DNA of 58,860 bases from Thermoleophilia bacterium (lineage in GTDB: Bacteria > Actinomycetota > Thermoleophilia > Miltoncostaeales > Miltoncostaeaceae). Numbering within the stretch: the stretch's first letter is position 1; every line of letters starts with the position of its first letter. Both the position numbers and the translations under genes were made by a program. Shown here in pieces: positions 17,418 through 28,385 of this stretch. The notes beneath the pieces are model-generated. The model searched no databases. It saw nothing but the letters and a program-made list of their open reading frames with translations, and had not been told where the DNA came from. The DNA lies in NCBI GenBank assembly GCA_025455865.1, contig JALOLS010000029.1, positions 1 to 58,860 on the forward strand. The letters are read 5' to 3'.

Positions 17418-17423
17418 AGGGTA
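17418..17423 (-). promoter_or_regulatory. -10 box TACCCT, leaderless coiled-coil gene start
   Basis: On the minus strand TACCCT is followed by six bases and the ATG at 17411. Confidence 0.5.
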
Positions 17424-17505
17424 CCGGGCGGGCGGCCACGGATCACGCGCGGGGTGTGCCCGGGGTGTGCCGGGTCGCCGGCCGTGGCCGGGCGCGCGCC
17501 GACCG

Positions 17506-18066
17506 TCAGCGGGGGCCGATCTCCCGCGCGAGGCGCAGGAGCCCGATCAGGGTCTTGGCGTCGTGCACCGAGGCGATCAGCCGGTCGATGTCGGCCAGCG
17601 GCCAGGGCACCACCTCGATCTCCTCCTCGGGGATCGGCTCGTGGGGCACCGGGACCAGGTCGGTGGCCATCATGCAGTGGATGTACTCGGTGAGGATGGC
17701 CGGGGCGGTGTAGAAGCCGCCGAGATCCCGCCAGGTGCCCGCCGCCCGCCCGACCTCCTCGGCCAGCTCGCGCACCGCGCAGTCCATCGGGTCCTCGCCG
17801 GCGTGGTCGAGCTTGCCGGCCGGAAGCTCCAGCAGGCGCTCGCCGACCGCCTCCCGGGGCTGGCGCACCATCAGCACGTGGCCGTCCTCGACCGGCACCA
17901 TCACCACCGCGCCGTGGTGGTCCATCACCTCGCGGCGGACGACCATGCCGCTCGGGCGCCGGTACTCGGTCACCCGCAGGCGCACGACGTTGCCCAGGAA
18001 GACCGGCTCGGACGAGACCACCTCGAGATCCAGGCCCTCCGTGCCGGGGTCGGGGGCCCCGCTCAC
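17506..18066 (-). CDS. NUDIX hydrolase, ADP-ribose pyrophosphatase-like
   Basis: A 186-residue NUDIX enzyme. The NUDIX box runs through LPAGKLDHAGEDP.. and AVRELAEEVG (about residues 81-106), with the catalytic REL.EE Glu pair. The preceding strand pattern (VVMVPVEDGHVLMVRQPR) and the ELPAGK lead-in are typical of ADP-ribose or nucleoside-diphosphosugar pyrophosphatases. The GTG start overlaps the M20 peptidase stop (GTGA), so the two are coupled. There is a 94-base spacer to the coiled-coil gene. Confidence 0.88.
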   Translation of the reverse strand: MSGAPDPGTEGLDLEVVSSEPVFLGNVVRLRVTEYRRPSGMVVRREVMDHHGAVVMVPVEDGHVLMVRQPREAVGERLLELPAGKLDHAGEDPMDCAVRELAEEVGRAAGTWRDLGGFYTAPAILTEYIHCMMATDLVPVPHEPIPEEEIEVVPWPLADIDRLIASVHDAKTLIGLLRLAREIGPR

Positions 18067-19196
18067 GCGGCCCGTGCGTGATCGAGGATCGCGAGGGTGA
18101 CGTCGACCATCGTCTCCAGGCTGCGGACCGCGATGCGCTCGTCCGGGGTGTGCACGTCGACCATGCCGTTGCAGAGGTTGACCGCGGGGAAGCCGTTGGC
18201 CAGCAGGGCGTTGGCGTCCGAGCCGCCGCCCGAGGGCACCATGACCGGGTCGAGGCCGATCGCGCGCAGGGCCGCGGCGGCCAGGGTCACCTGGGGGTCG
18301 CGCTCACCCAGCCGGTACCCGGCGAACTCCTGGTGGACGCGGGTCTCCAGGTCGCACTCGCACTCGGTGGCCGCCCAGGTGAGGGCGTCGAGCATGGCGG
18401 TGACCTGGGTGGCGAGCGCCCGCTCGCCCCGGCTGCGCGCCTCGGCGGTGAACGTGCAGCGCTCGGCGACCACGTTGGTGGCCGTGCCGCCCTCGATCGC
18501 CCCGATGTTGGCGGTGGTCTCGGGGTCGATGCGCCCGAGCGGCATGCGGCCGATGGCCCGGGCGGCGGCGGTGATCGCGCTCCGGCCGAGCTCGGGCTGG
18601 ATGCCGGCGTGGGCGGCCCGCCCGACGAGGGTCGCCTCGACCTTGCGGAGGGTCGGCGCCGAGCCGACGATGCGCCCGATGTCCCCGGTGTGGTCGTACA
18701 CGAAGCCCATGCGCGCCCGCAGGGTGGACGGGTCGAACAGCGCCGCCCCCCGGAGGCCCACCTCCTCGCAGGGCGTGAAGACCAGCTCGACCCCGGCGTG
18801 CGGCCGGCCCTCGCCGAGCACGCGGGCCATGGCCACGAGCAGCGTGGCCACGGCCGACTTGTTGTCGCCGCCGAGGATCGTCGGGTGGCGGTTGGTCAGG
18901 TGCCCGTCCTCGAGCACCACCTCGATCGGGCCGAGGTTCGGGACGGTGTCCAGGTGGGCGCAGAACATGACCGGGACACCCTCGGCGGTCGGCGCGAAGC
19001 GGGCGGTGATGTTGTTGCACCCGGCCCCGAGGCGGGCGCCGGCGTCGTCCTCGGTGATCTCGGCCCCGAGGGCGGCGAGCTCGTCGCGCACGACCGCGGC
19101 CACCCGGCCCTCCCGGCCCGACGGCGAGGGGATCTCGCACAGCCGGGCGGTCAGGCGCGCCACCGCGGGAAGCGCCTCCAGCGTGTCGGCGTCCAC
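18063..19196 (-). CDS. M20 family metallopeptidase (tripeptidase T-like)
   Basis: A 377-residue di-zinc exopeptidase of the M20 family, subgroup near PepT. The metal and catalytic residues are all visible: FCAHLDTVPN (His, Asp), LGGDNKSAVA (bridging Asp), CEEVG (general base Glu plus Glu ligand), YDHTGD (Asp) and a late CNGMVDVHTPDERI (His). The lid domain carries GRAAHAG. Start GTG at 19196 lies 3 bases after the pyrG stop, so it is in the pyrG-peptidase-NUDIX transcription unit. It likely trims small peptides in the cytosol. Confidence 0.9.
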   Translation of the reverse strand: MDADTLEALPAVARLTARLCEIPSPSGREGRVAAVVRDELAALGAEITEDDAGARLGAGCNNITARFAPTAEGVPVMFCAHLDTVPNLGPIEVVLEDGHLTNRHPTILGGDNKSAVATLLVAMARVLGEGRPHAGVELVFTPCEEVGLRGAALFDPSTLRARMGFVYDHTGDIGRIVGSAPTLRKVEATLVGRAAHAGIQPELGRSAITAAARAIGRMPLGRIDPETTANIGAIEGGTATNVVAERCTFTAEARSRGERALATQVTAMLDALTWAATECECDLETRVHQEFAGYRLGERDPQVTLAAAALRAIGLDPVMVPSGGGSDANALLANGFPAVNLCNGMVDVHTPDERIAVRSLETMVDVTLAILDHARAA

Positions 19197-19199
19197 CCG

Positions 19200-22602
<3,403 letters not shown>

Positions 22603-22609
22603 CGGGCCC

Positions 22610-23503
22610 CTACGGCCGGCCGAACTTCTCCCGGTAGCGCCGGAAGAACGACGCCTCCGGGAAGATCGCCAGGTGCACCTCGGCGCCGCCGAGCCCCACC
22701 GAGATCGACCGCCCCGGATGCAGCGCGCCGATCCGCACCCCGTCGGCGAGCACGTCGCAGTCGCCGACCACCGCCGCGTTGGTCACCGTGAGGGTCTCCT
22801 CCGGCGCGATGATGAGCGGCCGGGTGTCGAGGTGGTGGGCGGCGATGAAGGAGATGACGAAGCAGCGGGCCCGCCACGACACGGTGGGTCCGCCGGCGGC
22901 CAGGTTGTACGCGGTGGAGCCGACCGGCGTCGAGCAGATGACCCCGTCGCAGCGCACGGTGGCGACCCGCTCCCAGTCCACCGAGTAGGAGAGGTCCGCG
23001 ATGCGCGACTCGCCGCCGCGGAGCAGCGCGAGGTCGTTGACCGCGGTGATCTCCCCCTCGCCCCACTCGGCCCGGAGCGACGGCAGCCCGAGCACCTCGT
23101 AGTCGCCGGCCAGCGCCCGGCGGAGCCCGTGCTCCAGATCGGCCTGCTCGATGGAGGCGAGGAAGCCCACCCGCCCGTAGTTCACCCCGAGGACCGGCGC
23201 GCCGCTGCCGGCCTCGCGGGCGAGCGCGCGCAGGATCGAGCCGTCCCCGCCGAGGACCAGGATGAGGTCCTCGCCCCCGGCCCGGAGCTCGGCGCCGTCG
23301 GCCGATGCCGAGCCGGCGAGGAACGGGTGCTTCTCGATCTCCCGCTGGGGCACCAGGACCTCGACCCCGTGGTCGGCCAGGATGTCGAGCACCGAGGGGA
23401 TGGAGCCGCGGGTGGCCTCGGGCGCCCGGTGGGTGAGCAGGAGCACCCGCCGGACCGGCCGGCCGGGGACCTGCACGATGGGGTCGCGGGCGCCCAGGCT
23501 CAC
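22610..23503 (-). CDS. nadK: NAD kinase
   Basis: A 297-residue NAD kinase (ATP or polyphosphate-dependent NADP synthesis). The GGDGS motif (residues 85-89) replaces the common GGDGT, the second motif is STPVGSTAYNLAAGGP and a late VLADG segment follows. All match the family. The GTG start overlaps the tlyA TGA (GTGA), indicating coupling. Confidence 0.95.
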   Translation of the reverse strand: MSLGARDPIVQVPGRPVRRVLLLTHRAPEATRGSIPSVLDILADHGVEVLVPQREIEKHPFLAGSASADGAELRAGGEDLILVLGGDGSILRALAREAGSGAPVLGVNYGRVGFLASIEQADLEHGLRRALAGDYEVLGLPSLRAEWGEGEITAVNDLALLRGGESRIADLSYSVDWERVATVRCDGVICSTPVGSTAYNLAAGGPTVSWRARCFVISFIAAHHLDTRPLIIAPEETLTVTNAAVVGDCDVLADGVRIGALHPGRSISVGLGGAEVHLAIFPEASFFRRYREKFGRP

Positions 23504-24294
23504 GCCGGGTCCCCCACCGCGGCGGCGGCGAGCGCGTCGGGGTCGGCCGCGGTCCCGGGCCGCGCGGGGCCCTCGGCGAGCAGCACGACCTCACGGTTGC
23601 CGCGCGGCCCGGGCAGGCCCGAGTCCACCGCGCCGGCCGGCCGCCAGCCCGTCCGGGCGATCGCGGCGGCCACGTCGCGCACGGCCTGGGCGCGGAGCGC
23701 CGGGTCGCGCACCACCCCGCCCGAGCCGACCTGCTCGCGCCCCACCTCGAACTGGGGCTTGACCAGCACGAGCGCCCGGCCGCCCGGGTCCAGGCAGGCC
23801 GCGAGCGCCGGCCACACGAGCCGGGCCGAGATGAACGAGACGTCGACCACCGCGAGGTCCGGCGTCCAGGGCAGGTCGCCCGGCGTGAGGTGCCGGGCGT
23901 TGGTCCGCTCCATCACGTGGACCCGGTCGTCGGTCCGCAGGCGCCAGTCGAGCTGCCCGTAGCCCACGTCCACGGCGATCGCGCGCGCGGCGCCGCGCGC
24001 GAGCAGGCAGTCGGTGAAGCCGCCGGTGGACGCGCCCACGTCGATCGCGCTCGCCCCGGTCACGACCACCCCGAGGGCGTCCAGCGCGTTCGCGAGCTTG
24101 CGCCCGCCCCGGGAGACGAACTCCTCGGCCGCCTCGACCTCGAGCGCGACGTCTCCGGCCACCCCCGACCCGGGCTTGCCGGCCGGGCGGCCGTCCACGC
24201 GCACGCGCCCGGCCAGCACGGCGGCCTGGGCGCGGGCCCGGGTGGGGAACAGGCCGCGCTCGACCAGCACGGCGTCCAGGCGCTGACGCGGCAT
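23500..24294 (-). CDS. tlyA: TlyA-family rRNA 2'-O-methyltransferase
   Basis: A 264-residue protein: an N-terminal S4 RNA-binding domain (RLDAVLVERGLFPTRARAQA..., residues 5-60), the SRGGRKL junction, and an FtsJ/RrmJ-like Rossmann methyltransferase (AIDVGASTGGFTDCLL, residues 83-98; DVSFIS; VLVKPQFE). TlyA methylates 16S and 23S rRNA at cytidines and confers capreomycin sensitivity in mycobacteria. Start ATG at 24294 is six bases after TATCAT, so probably leaderless, although the frame is open further upstream into dxs. Confidence 0.93.
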   Translation of the reverse strand: MPRQRLDAVLVERGLFPTRARAQAAVLAGRVRVDGRPAGKPGSGVAGDVALEVEAAEEFVSRGGRKLANALDALGVVVTGASAIDVGASTGGFTDCLLARGAARAIAVDVGYGQLDWRLRTDDRVHVMERTNARHLTPGDLPWTPDLAVVDVSFISARLVWPALAACLDPGGRALVLVKPQFEVGREQVGSGGVVRDPALRAQAVRDVAAAIARTGWRPAGAVDSGLPGPRGNREVVLLAEGPARPGTAADPDALAAAAVGDPA

Positions 24295-24300
24295 CGTCCG

Positions 24301-24306
24301 ATGATA
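24301..24306 (-). promoter_or_regulatory. -10 box TATCAT, leaderless tlyA start
   Basis: On the minus strand TATCAT is followed by six bases and the ATG at 24294, within the 35-base gap after dxs. Confidence 0.6.
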
Positions 24307-24329
24307 TCGCCGGCCCCGGAGGGCGGCGG

Positions 24330-26237
24330 CTACCGGGCCGCGAGCCCTCGCCGGACCGCGGGGACCAGCGCCCCGACCACCCGGGCGCCGATCGCCTCGG
24401 GGGTCAGGCCGGCCTCGGCGAGCAGGATCTCCCGCTTGCCGTGGTCGATGAAGCGGTCGGGCAGGCCGACCCGCATCACCCGCACGGGCTCGCCCTCCAG
24501 CGCCTCGAGCACCGCCGCCCCGAAGCCGCCGAGCACCGCGTGGTCCTCGATGGTGACCACCAGCTCGTGGGAACGGGCGAGACGGCGCATGAGGGCCTCG
24601 TCCAGCGGCTTGGCGAAGCGGGCGTTCACCACCGTGGGCCGCACGCCGAGATCCTCGGCCACGACATCCGCCGCGGCGGCGGCCAGGGCCGCGCCGGCGC
24701 CGTAGCCCACCATCGCCACCCGCTCGCCGTGCTCCAGGACCTGGGCCACGCCGACCTCGAGCACCGAGGGCCGCTCCGGCACGGCGACGCCGGGGCCAGC
24801 CCCGCGCGGGTAGCGGATGGCCACCGGGCCGTCGATCCGCAGGGCGGTGTGGAGCATGTCCACCAGCTCCGCCTCGTCCATCGGCGCCATGAGGGTCATC
24901 CCGGGGATGCTCCGCAGGTACGCGATGTCGAAGGCGCCATGGTGGGTCGGGCCGTCGTCGCCCACCAGCCCGGCGCGGTCGATGGCGAAGACCACCGGCA
25001 GCCCCTGGAGGGCGGCGTCGTGCACGATCGGGTCGAAGGCCCGCTGCAGGAACGTCGAGTAGACCGCGCACACCGGGCGGTACCCGGCGATCGCGAGGCC
25101 GCAGGCGAAGACCACCGCGTGCTGCTCGGCGATGCCGACGTCATAGGTCCGCTCGGGGAAGCGCTTGAGCAGGTGCTGCACCCCGGTGCCCTTGAGCATG
25201 GCCGCGGTGATGCCGACCACGCGGGGGTCGCGCTCGGCCTCGGCGACCAGCGCGCGCCCGAACACCTCGGTGTAGGCGGGCGGCGAGGGCGCCTTGGGGG
25301 CGGCCTTGCCGCTCGACACCGAGAACGGGGTGGCCCCGTGCATGGCCTCGCCGTCGGCCTCGGCCGGCGCGTAGCCCCGGCCCTTGGTCGTCTTGACGTG
25401 GACCAGCACCGGCCGGTCGAGGCTCACCGCCCGCGCGATGGCGCTGCGCACCGCACCGATGTCGTGGCCGTCGATCGGCCCGGTGTAGGCGAAGCCGAGC
25501 GCCTCGAAGAGCAGGCCCGGGATGAACAGCGACTTGGCCGCGTTGCTCAGGGCGCTCTCGAGGTCGCCGACGCCGGGCACCCGCCTGAGCCCGCGCTCGA
25601 TCTCGTGCCGCACCCGGGTGAGCGTCGGGTCGAGCCGCGCCCGCTGGAGCGCGCCGGCGAGCGCCCCGACGTTCTCGGAGATGCTCATGCCGTTGTCGTT
25701 CAGCACCACGGTGAGCGGCGACCCGAGCGCGCCGGCCTGGTTCAGCCCCTCGTAGGCCATGCCGCCGGTGAGCGCGCCGTCGCCGATGACCGCCACCACC
25801 CGGGCGTCGCGGCGCGCGGCCACCCGCTGCGCCTCGGCCAGCCCGGTGCCGTAGGAGATCGAGGTGCTGGCGTGACCCGCGCCCATGATGTCGTGCTCGC
25901 TCTCCTCCCGGCGCAGGAACCCCGAGAGGCCGCCGTACTGGCGCAGCGACCCGAACCGGTCCAGGCGGCCGGTCAGCAGCTTGTGACCGTAGGCCTGGTG
26001 GCCGACGTCCCAGAGGATGCGGTCGCGCGGGCTGTCGAGCTCGGTGTGGAGCGCGATCGTCAGCTCGACCGTGCCGAGCGACGAGCCCAGGTGGCCACCG
26101 GTCTCGGCCACCGTGTCGATGATCGCCCGGCGCATCTCCTCCGCCAGCTCCTGCAGGCGGGCGTCGCCCAGGCCCTTGAGGTCGGCCGGGCTGGAGATCG
26201 ATGCCAGGGTCGGGTACCGCGAGAGGTCGTCGGACAC
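24330..26237 (-). CDS. dxs: 1-deoxy-D-xylulose-5-phosphate synthase
   Basis: A 635-residue thiamine-diphosphate enzyme that condenses pyruvate and glyceraldehyde 3-phosphate, first step of the MEP isoprenoid pathway. The ThDP motif is VVAVIGDGALTGGMAYEGLN with the later VVLNDNGMSIS; the transketolase pyrimidine domain has DVGIAEQHAV and DDGPTHHGAFD; the C-terminal transketolase domain is intact. The GTG start at 26237 is chosen because a TACGAT box lies eight bases upstream; the frame is open further but reads as non-coding. It precedes tlyA on the same strand. Confidence 0.96.
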   Translation of the reverse strand: MSDDLSRYPTLASISSPADLKGLGDARLQELAEEMRRAIIDTVAETGGHLGSSLGTVELTIALHTELDSPRDRILWDVGHQAYGHKLLTGRLDRFGSLRQYGGLSGFLRREESEHDIMGAGHASTSISYGTGLAEAQRVAARRDARVVAVIGDGALTGGMAYEGLNQAGALGSPLTVVLNDNGMSISENVGALAGALQRARLDPTLTRVRHEIERGLRRVPGVGDLESALSNAAKSLFIPGLLFEALGFAYTGPIDGHDIGAVRSAIARAVSLDRPVLVHVKTTKGRGYAPAEADGEAMHGATPFSVSSGKAAPKAPSPPAYTEVFGRALVAEAERDPRVVGITAAMLKGTGVQHLLKRFPERTYDVGIAEQHAVVFACGLAIAGYRPVCAVYSTFLQRAFDPIVHDAALQGLPVVFAIDRAGLVGDDGPTHHGAFDIAYLRSIPGMTLMAPMDEAELVDMLHTALRIDGPVAIRYPRGAGPGVAVPERPSVLEVGVAQVLEHGERVAMVGYGAGAALAAAAADVVAEDLGVRPTVVNARFAKPLDEALMRRLARSHELVVTIEDHAVLGGFGAAVLEALEGEPVRVMRVGLPDRFIDHGKREILLAEAGLTPEAIGARVVGALVPAVRRGLAAR

Positions 26238-26245
26238 GGGGCGGG

Positions 26246-26251
26246 ATCGTA
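26246..26251 (-). promoter_or_regulatory. -10 box TACGAT, leaderless dxs start
   Basis: On the minus strand TATACGAT is followed by eight bases and the GTG at 26237, giving a TACGAT core. Confidence 0.6.
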
Positions 26252-26389
26252 TACCCACCGGCCCCCGGTTCGGGGGCGAAGCGTCGCCGCGCCGGGTTCC
26301 CGGCGCCTTAACGTGACGTTCGTACGCTCCGCCCGGACCGCCTCCCACCATGCCCGAAACGCATCGGGTGGCCGAGGACGGGAGGCGGG

Positions 26390-26602
26390 ATGGGCGCTCC
26401 GGCAGACGCACTGCACACCGCACGGGAGCGCGTCGCGCGCGCGCTGCGCGCCCAGCCGCACGTGCTCCCCCACCCGGGCGCGGGCCGCGACCTGGACGCG
26501 TGGCTCGCCGCCGAGGCCCGCCGTGCGCGGTCACGGCCCGGCGGCCCCGCCCCCGCCCGGGTGCGGATGGCCCCCGACGACCGGAGCCCGGTGGCCGCGT
26601 AG
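26390..26602 (+). CDS. Small basic hypothetical protein
   Basis: A 70-residue Arg/Ala/Pro-rich protein with no recognised domain. It has a helical N-terminus (ALHTARERVARALRAQPHVLPHPGAGRDLDAWLAAEARRA) and a disordered tail. GGAGG lies about 5 bases before the ATG at 26390, which favours real translation. The 150-base divergent spacer to dxs contains a local low-GC patch (about 26308-26330) with TACGCT, a possible promoter. Function unknown. Confidence 0.5.
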   Translation: MGAPADALHTARERVARALRAQPHVLPHPGAGRDLDAWLAAEARRARSRPGGPAPARVRMAPDDRSPVAA

Positions 26603-26678
26603 GGCGCGCGTGGCGGCCGCCTCGGCGGCCGCGGGGGCGGGGCGGCGTTCGGCGCGGCCGCCCCGCCCGCCCGCCTGA

Positions 26679-26684
26679 CACCAT
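26679..26684 (+). promoter_or_regulatory. Putative -10 box CACCAT
   Basis: CACCAT, six bases before the GTG at 26691, is a weak match to TANNNT. The rest of the 88-base spacer is plain GC-rich sequence with short inverted GGCGGCCG runs. Confidence 0.3.
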
Positions 26685-26690
26685 CCGGGG

Positions 26691-27527
26691 GTGCCCATGC
26701 CCGGACACATCACCGCCTGCGTGGACGCCTCGGCCGCCGCCCGCCGGGCCCTGGCCGAGGCGGTGCGGCTGCGGGACGCGACCGGCGCGTCCCTCACGGT
26801 GCTGCATGTCGCGACCGCCCCGGCCCTGGTCGGCTTCAGCCGGTGGGGGCCTGAGCGCCAGACCTTCTTCGAGGACGCGCGCCGGTGGCTCGACGCGCTG
26901 GCGGCCGGGGTCGAGGGCCCCTGCGAGCCCGTCCTGCTCTGGGGCCATCCCGCCCACGCCGCCTGCGGGTGGGCGGCCGGCCGCGGCGTGGACCTCCTGG
27001 TCGCCGCCAGCCACTCCGGCCGGGTCCACCGGGCGGTGCTCGGCAGCTTCGCGGGCTACGTCGCCCACCACGCGCCCTGCGACGTGCTGCTGGTCCCGCC
27101 CGCCGCCGGCCCGCCGCCCCCGCCGGCGGCGCCGGCCCCGGCCGAGGACCTGACCGCGGCGGTCGACGAGGAGGGGGACCTCTTCGCGGAGGGCACCTGG
27201 CCCGTCCGCCCGGGCGAGGGGTGGTCGGCCGCCCACCTGCTGCTCGCGGCGCTCGCCCGCGAGGCGGTCGACGCCCTCCTTGCCGCCGGCCGCGCGGCCG
27301 GGCACGAGGCCTGGGGACGGGCCACCGCCGGCGCCGAGCGGCGGGCGGGGCGCCTGGCGGCGGTGCGGATCGGGGTGCAGGCCGAGATCGACCCGCCGCC
27401 CGGCGACGCCGAGCTGCGGGACCTGGTCGCCCGGGCGGTCGCCACGAGCGCCGTGGCGCGGGCGCTGGACCCCGCCCCCGCGGTGACGTGGCAGGTCAAC
27501 GGCGTGCTGGTGGCGCCCCCCGGGTGA
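26691..27527 (+). CDS. Universal stress protein domain fused to OsmC-like domain
   Basis: A 278-residue fusion. Residues about 5-137 are UspA: a first strand ITACVDAS, VLHVATAP, and the ATP-loop SHSGRVHRAVLGSFAGYVAHHAPCDVLLV (G-2x-G-type spacing with GS). A PPPPPAAPAPAED linker joins a C-terminal domain (about 165-278) whose W.AAHLLLAALAREAVDALL helix, VRIGVQAEIDPP strand and ELRDLVARAVATSAVARAL helix follow the OsmC/Ohr pattern. Both OsmC redox Cys positions appear replaced (near 190 and Ser253), so peroxidase activity is unlikely. The stop overlaps the alsD GTG. The OsmC assignment is inference. Confidence 0.7.
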   Translation: MPMPGHITACVDASAAARRALAEAVRLRDATGASLTVLHVATAPALVGFSRWGPERQTFFEDARRWLDALAAGVEGPCEPVLLWGHPAHAACGWAAGRGVDLLVAASHSGRVHRAVLGSFAGYVAHHAPCDVLLVPPAAGPPPPPAAPAPAEDLTAAVDEEGDLFAEGTWPVRPGEGWSAAHLLLAALAREAVDALLAAGRAAGHEAWGRATAGAERRAGRLAAVRIGVQAEIDPPPGDAELRDLVARAVATSAVARALDPAPAVTWQVNGVLVAPPG

Positions 27528-28294
27528 GCGTCGACCCGGGCCTGGCGCTCGTGGCGCTCGACCGCGCCGGCGCCGCCCGCGACCCGGCCGCCGCCCACGT
27601 CGCGTTCCAGGTCTCCACCCTGGCCGCGCTCCTGGACGGCCGCTACGAGGGAGAGCTCACGCTGGCCGAGCTCACCCGGCACGGCGACCTCGGCATCGGG
27701 ACCCTGGACGGGCTGGACGGTGAGCTCGCGGTGCTCGACGGCGAGTGCTGGCAGGCGCGGGCCGACGGCACGCTGCACCGGCCCGACCCCGCCACCCGGA
27801 CGCCGTTCGCGGTGGTGGTGCCGTTCACGCCCGGGCCGCCGGAGCCCCTGGCCGGACCGCTCCCCCTGGAGGCGCTCTGCGCCCGCCTCGACGCCCTGCG
27901 GCCGGCCGGCGCGCCGGCGTGCGCCGTGCGGGTCGACGGGCGCCTGGCCCGGGCGCGGCTGCGGTCGGTCCCCCGCCAGTCCCCGCCGTACCGCCCGCTC
28001 GCCGAGGTCGCCCGCCACCAGGCGGTGTGGGAGACCGGCCCGGTCGAGGCCACCATCGTGGGCTTCCGGTTCCCGGCGGCGGTCCAGGCCCTCGAGGTGC
28101 CCGGCTGGCACCTCCACCTGCTCGCGGCCGACCGCTCGACCGGGGGGCACGTGCTCGACCTGGTCCTCGAGCGGGGCACGGCCCGGCTCGACGGGTCGTC
28201 GGCCCTGCACCTCGAGCTGCCCCCGGGCGTCGTCGCCGAGGCGCGCGGCGGAGGGCCGACCGCGGACGCGATCCGCAGGATCGAGCAGGGCTGA
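27524..28294 (+). CDS. alsD: Acetolactate decarboxylase
   Basis: A 256-residue alpha-acetolactate decarboxylase (acetolactate to acetoin + CO2). The three zinc-ligand His are visible in WHLHLLAADRSTGGHVLD (His196, His198, His209), the catalytic Arg region is SVPRQSPPYRPL, and the GELAVLDGECW strand carries the conserved Glu. The N-terminal strand FQVSTLAALLDG..EG is typical. Start GTG overlaps the UspA-OsmC stop (GTGA). No acetolactate synthase gene is nearby, so acetolactate presumably comes from branched-chain biosynthesis. Confidence 0.93.
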   Translation: MSVDPGLALVALDRAGAARDPAAAHVAFQVSTLAALLDGRYEGELTLAELTRHGDLGIGTLDGLDGELAVLDGECWQARADGTLHRPDPATRTPFAVVVPFTPGPPEPLAGPLPLEALCARLDALRPAGAPACAVRVDGRLARARLRSVPRQSPPYRPLAEVARHQAVWETGPVEATIVGFRFPAAVQALEVPGWHLHLLAADRSTGGHVLDLVLERGTARLDGSSALHLELPPGVVAEARGGGPTADAIRRIEQG

Positions 28295-28312
28295 TCGGCC
28301 CGCACCGGGATC

Positions 28313-28328
28313 GGAAACGGTTGTTTCC
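28313..28328. promoter_or_regulatory. GGAAAC-N4-GTTTCC inverted repeat
   Basis: A perfect six-base inverted repeat with loop GGTT in the 91-base gap between alsD and the c-di-GMP enzyme, 22 bases upstream of the TACCAT box. It is AT-rich for this genome. It could be a repressor operator or a weak alsD terminator. Confidence 0.45.
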
Positions 28329-28350
28329 TGGCATCGGGCGGGCGCATCCC

Positions 28351-28356
28351 TACCAT
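28351..28356 (+). promoter_or_regulatory. -10 box TACCAT
   Basis: TACCAT lies 29 bases before the GTG at 28386; predicted leader about 23 bases with a GCGGAG purine stretch before the start. Confidence 0.45.
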
Positions 28357-28385
28357 TCGCGCCGTCGGCGACCGCGGAGCGCCCC

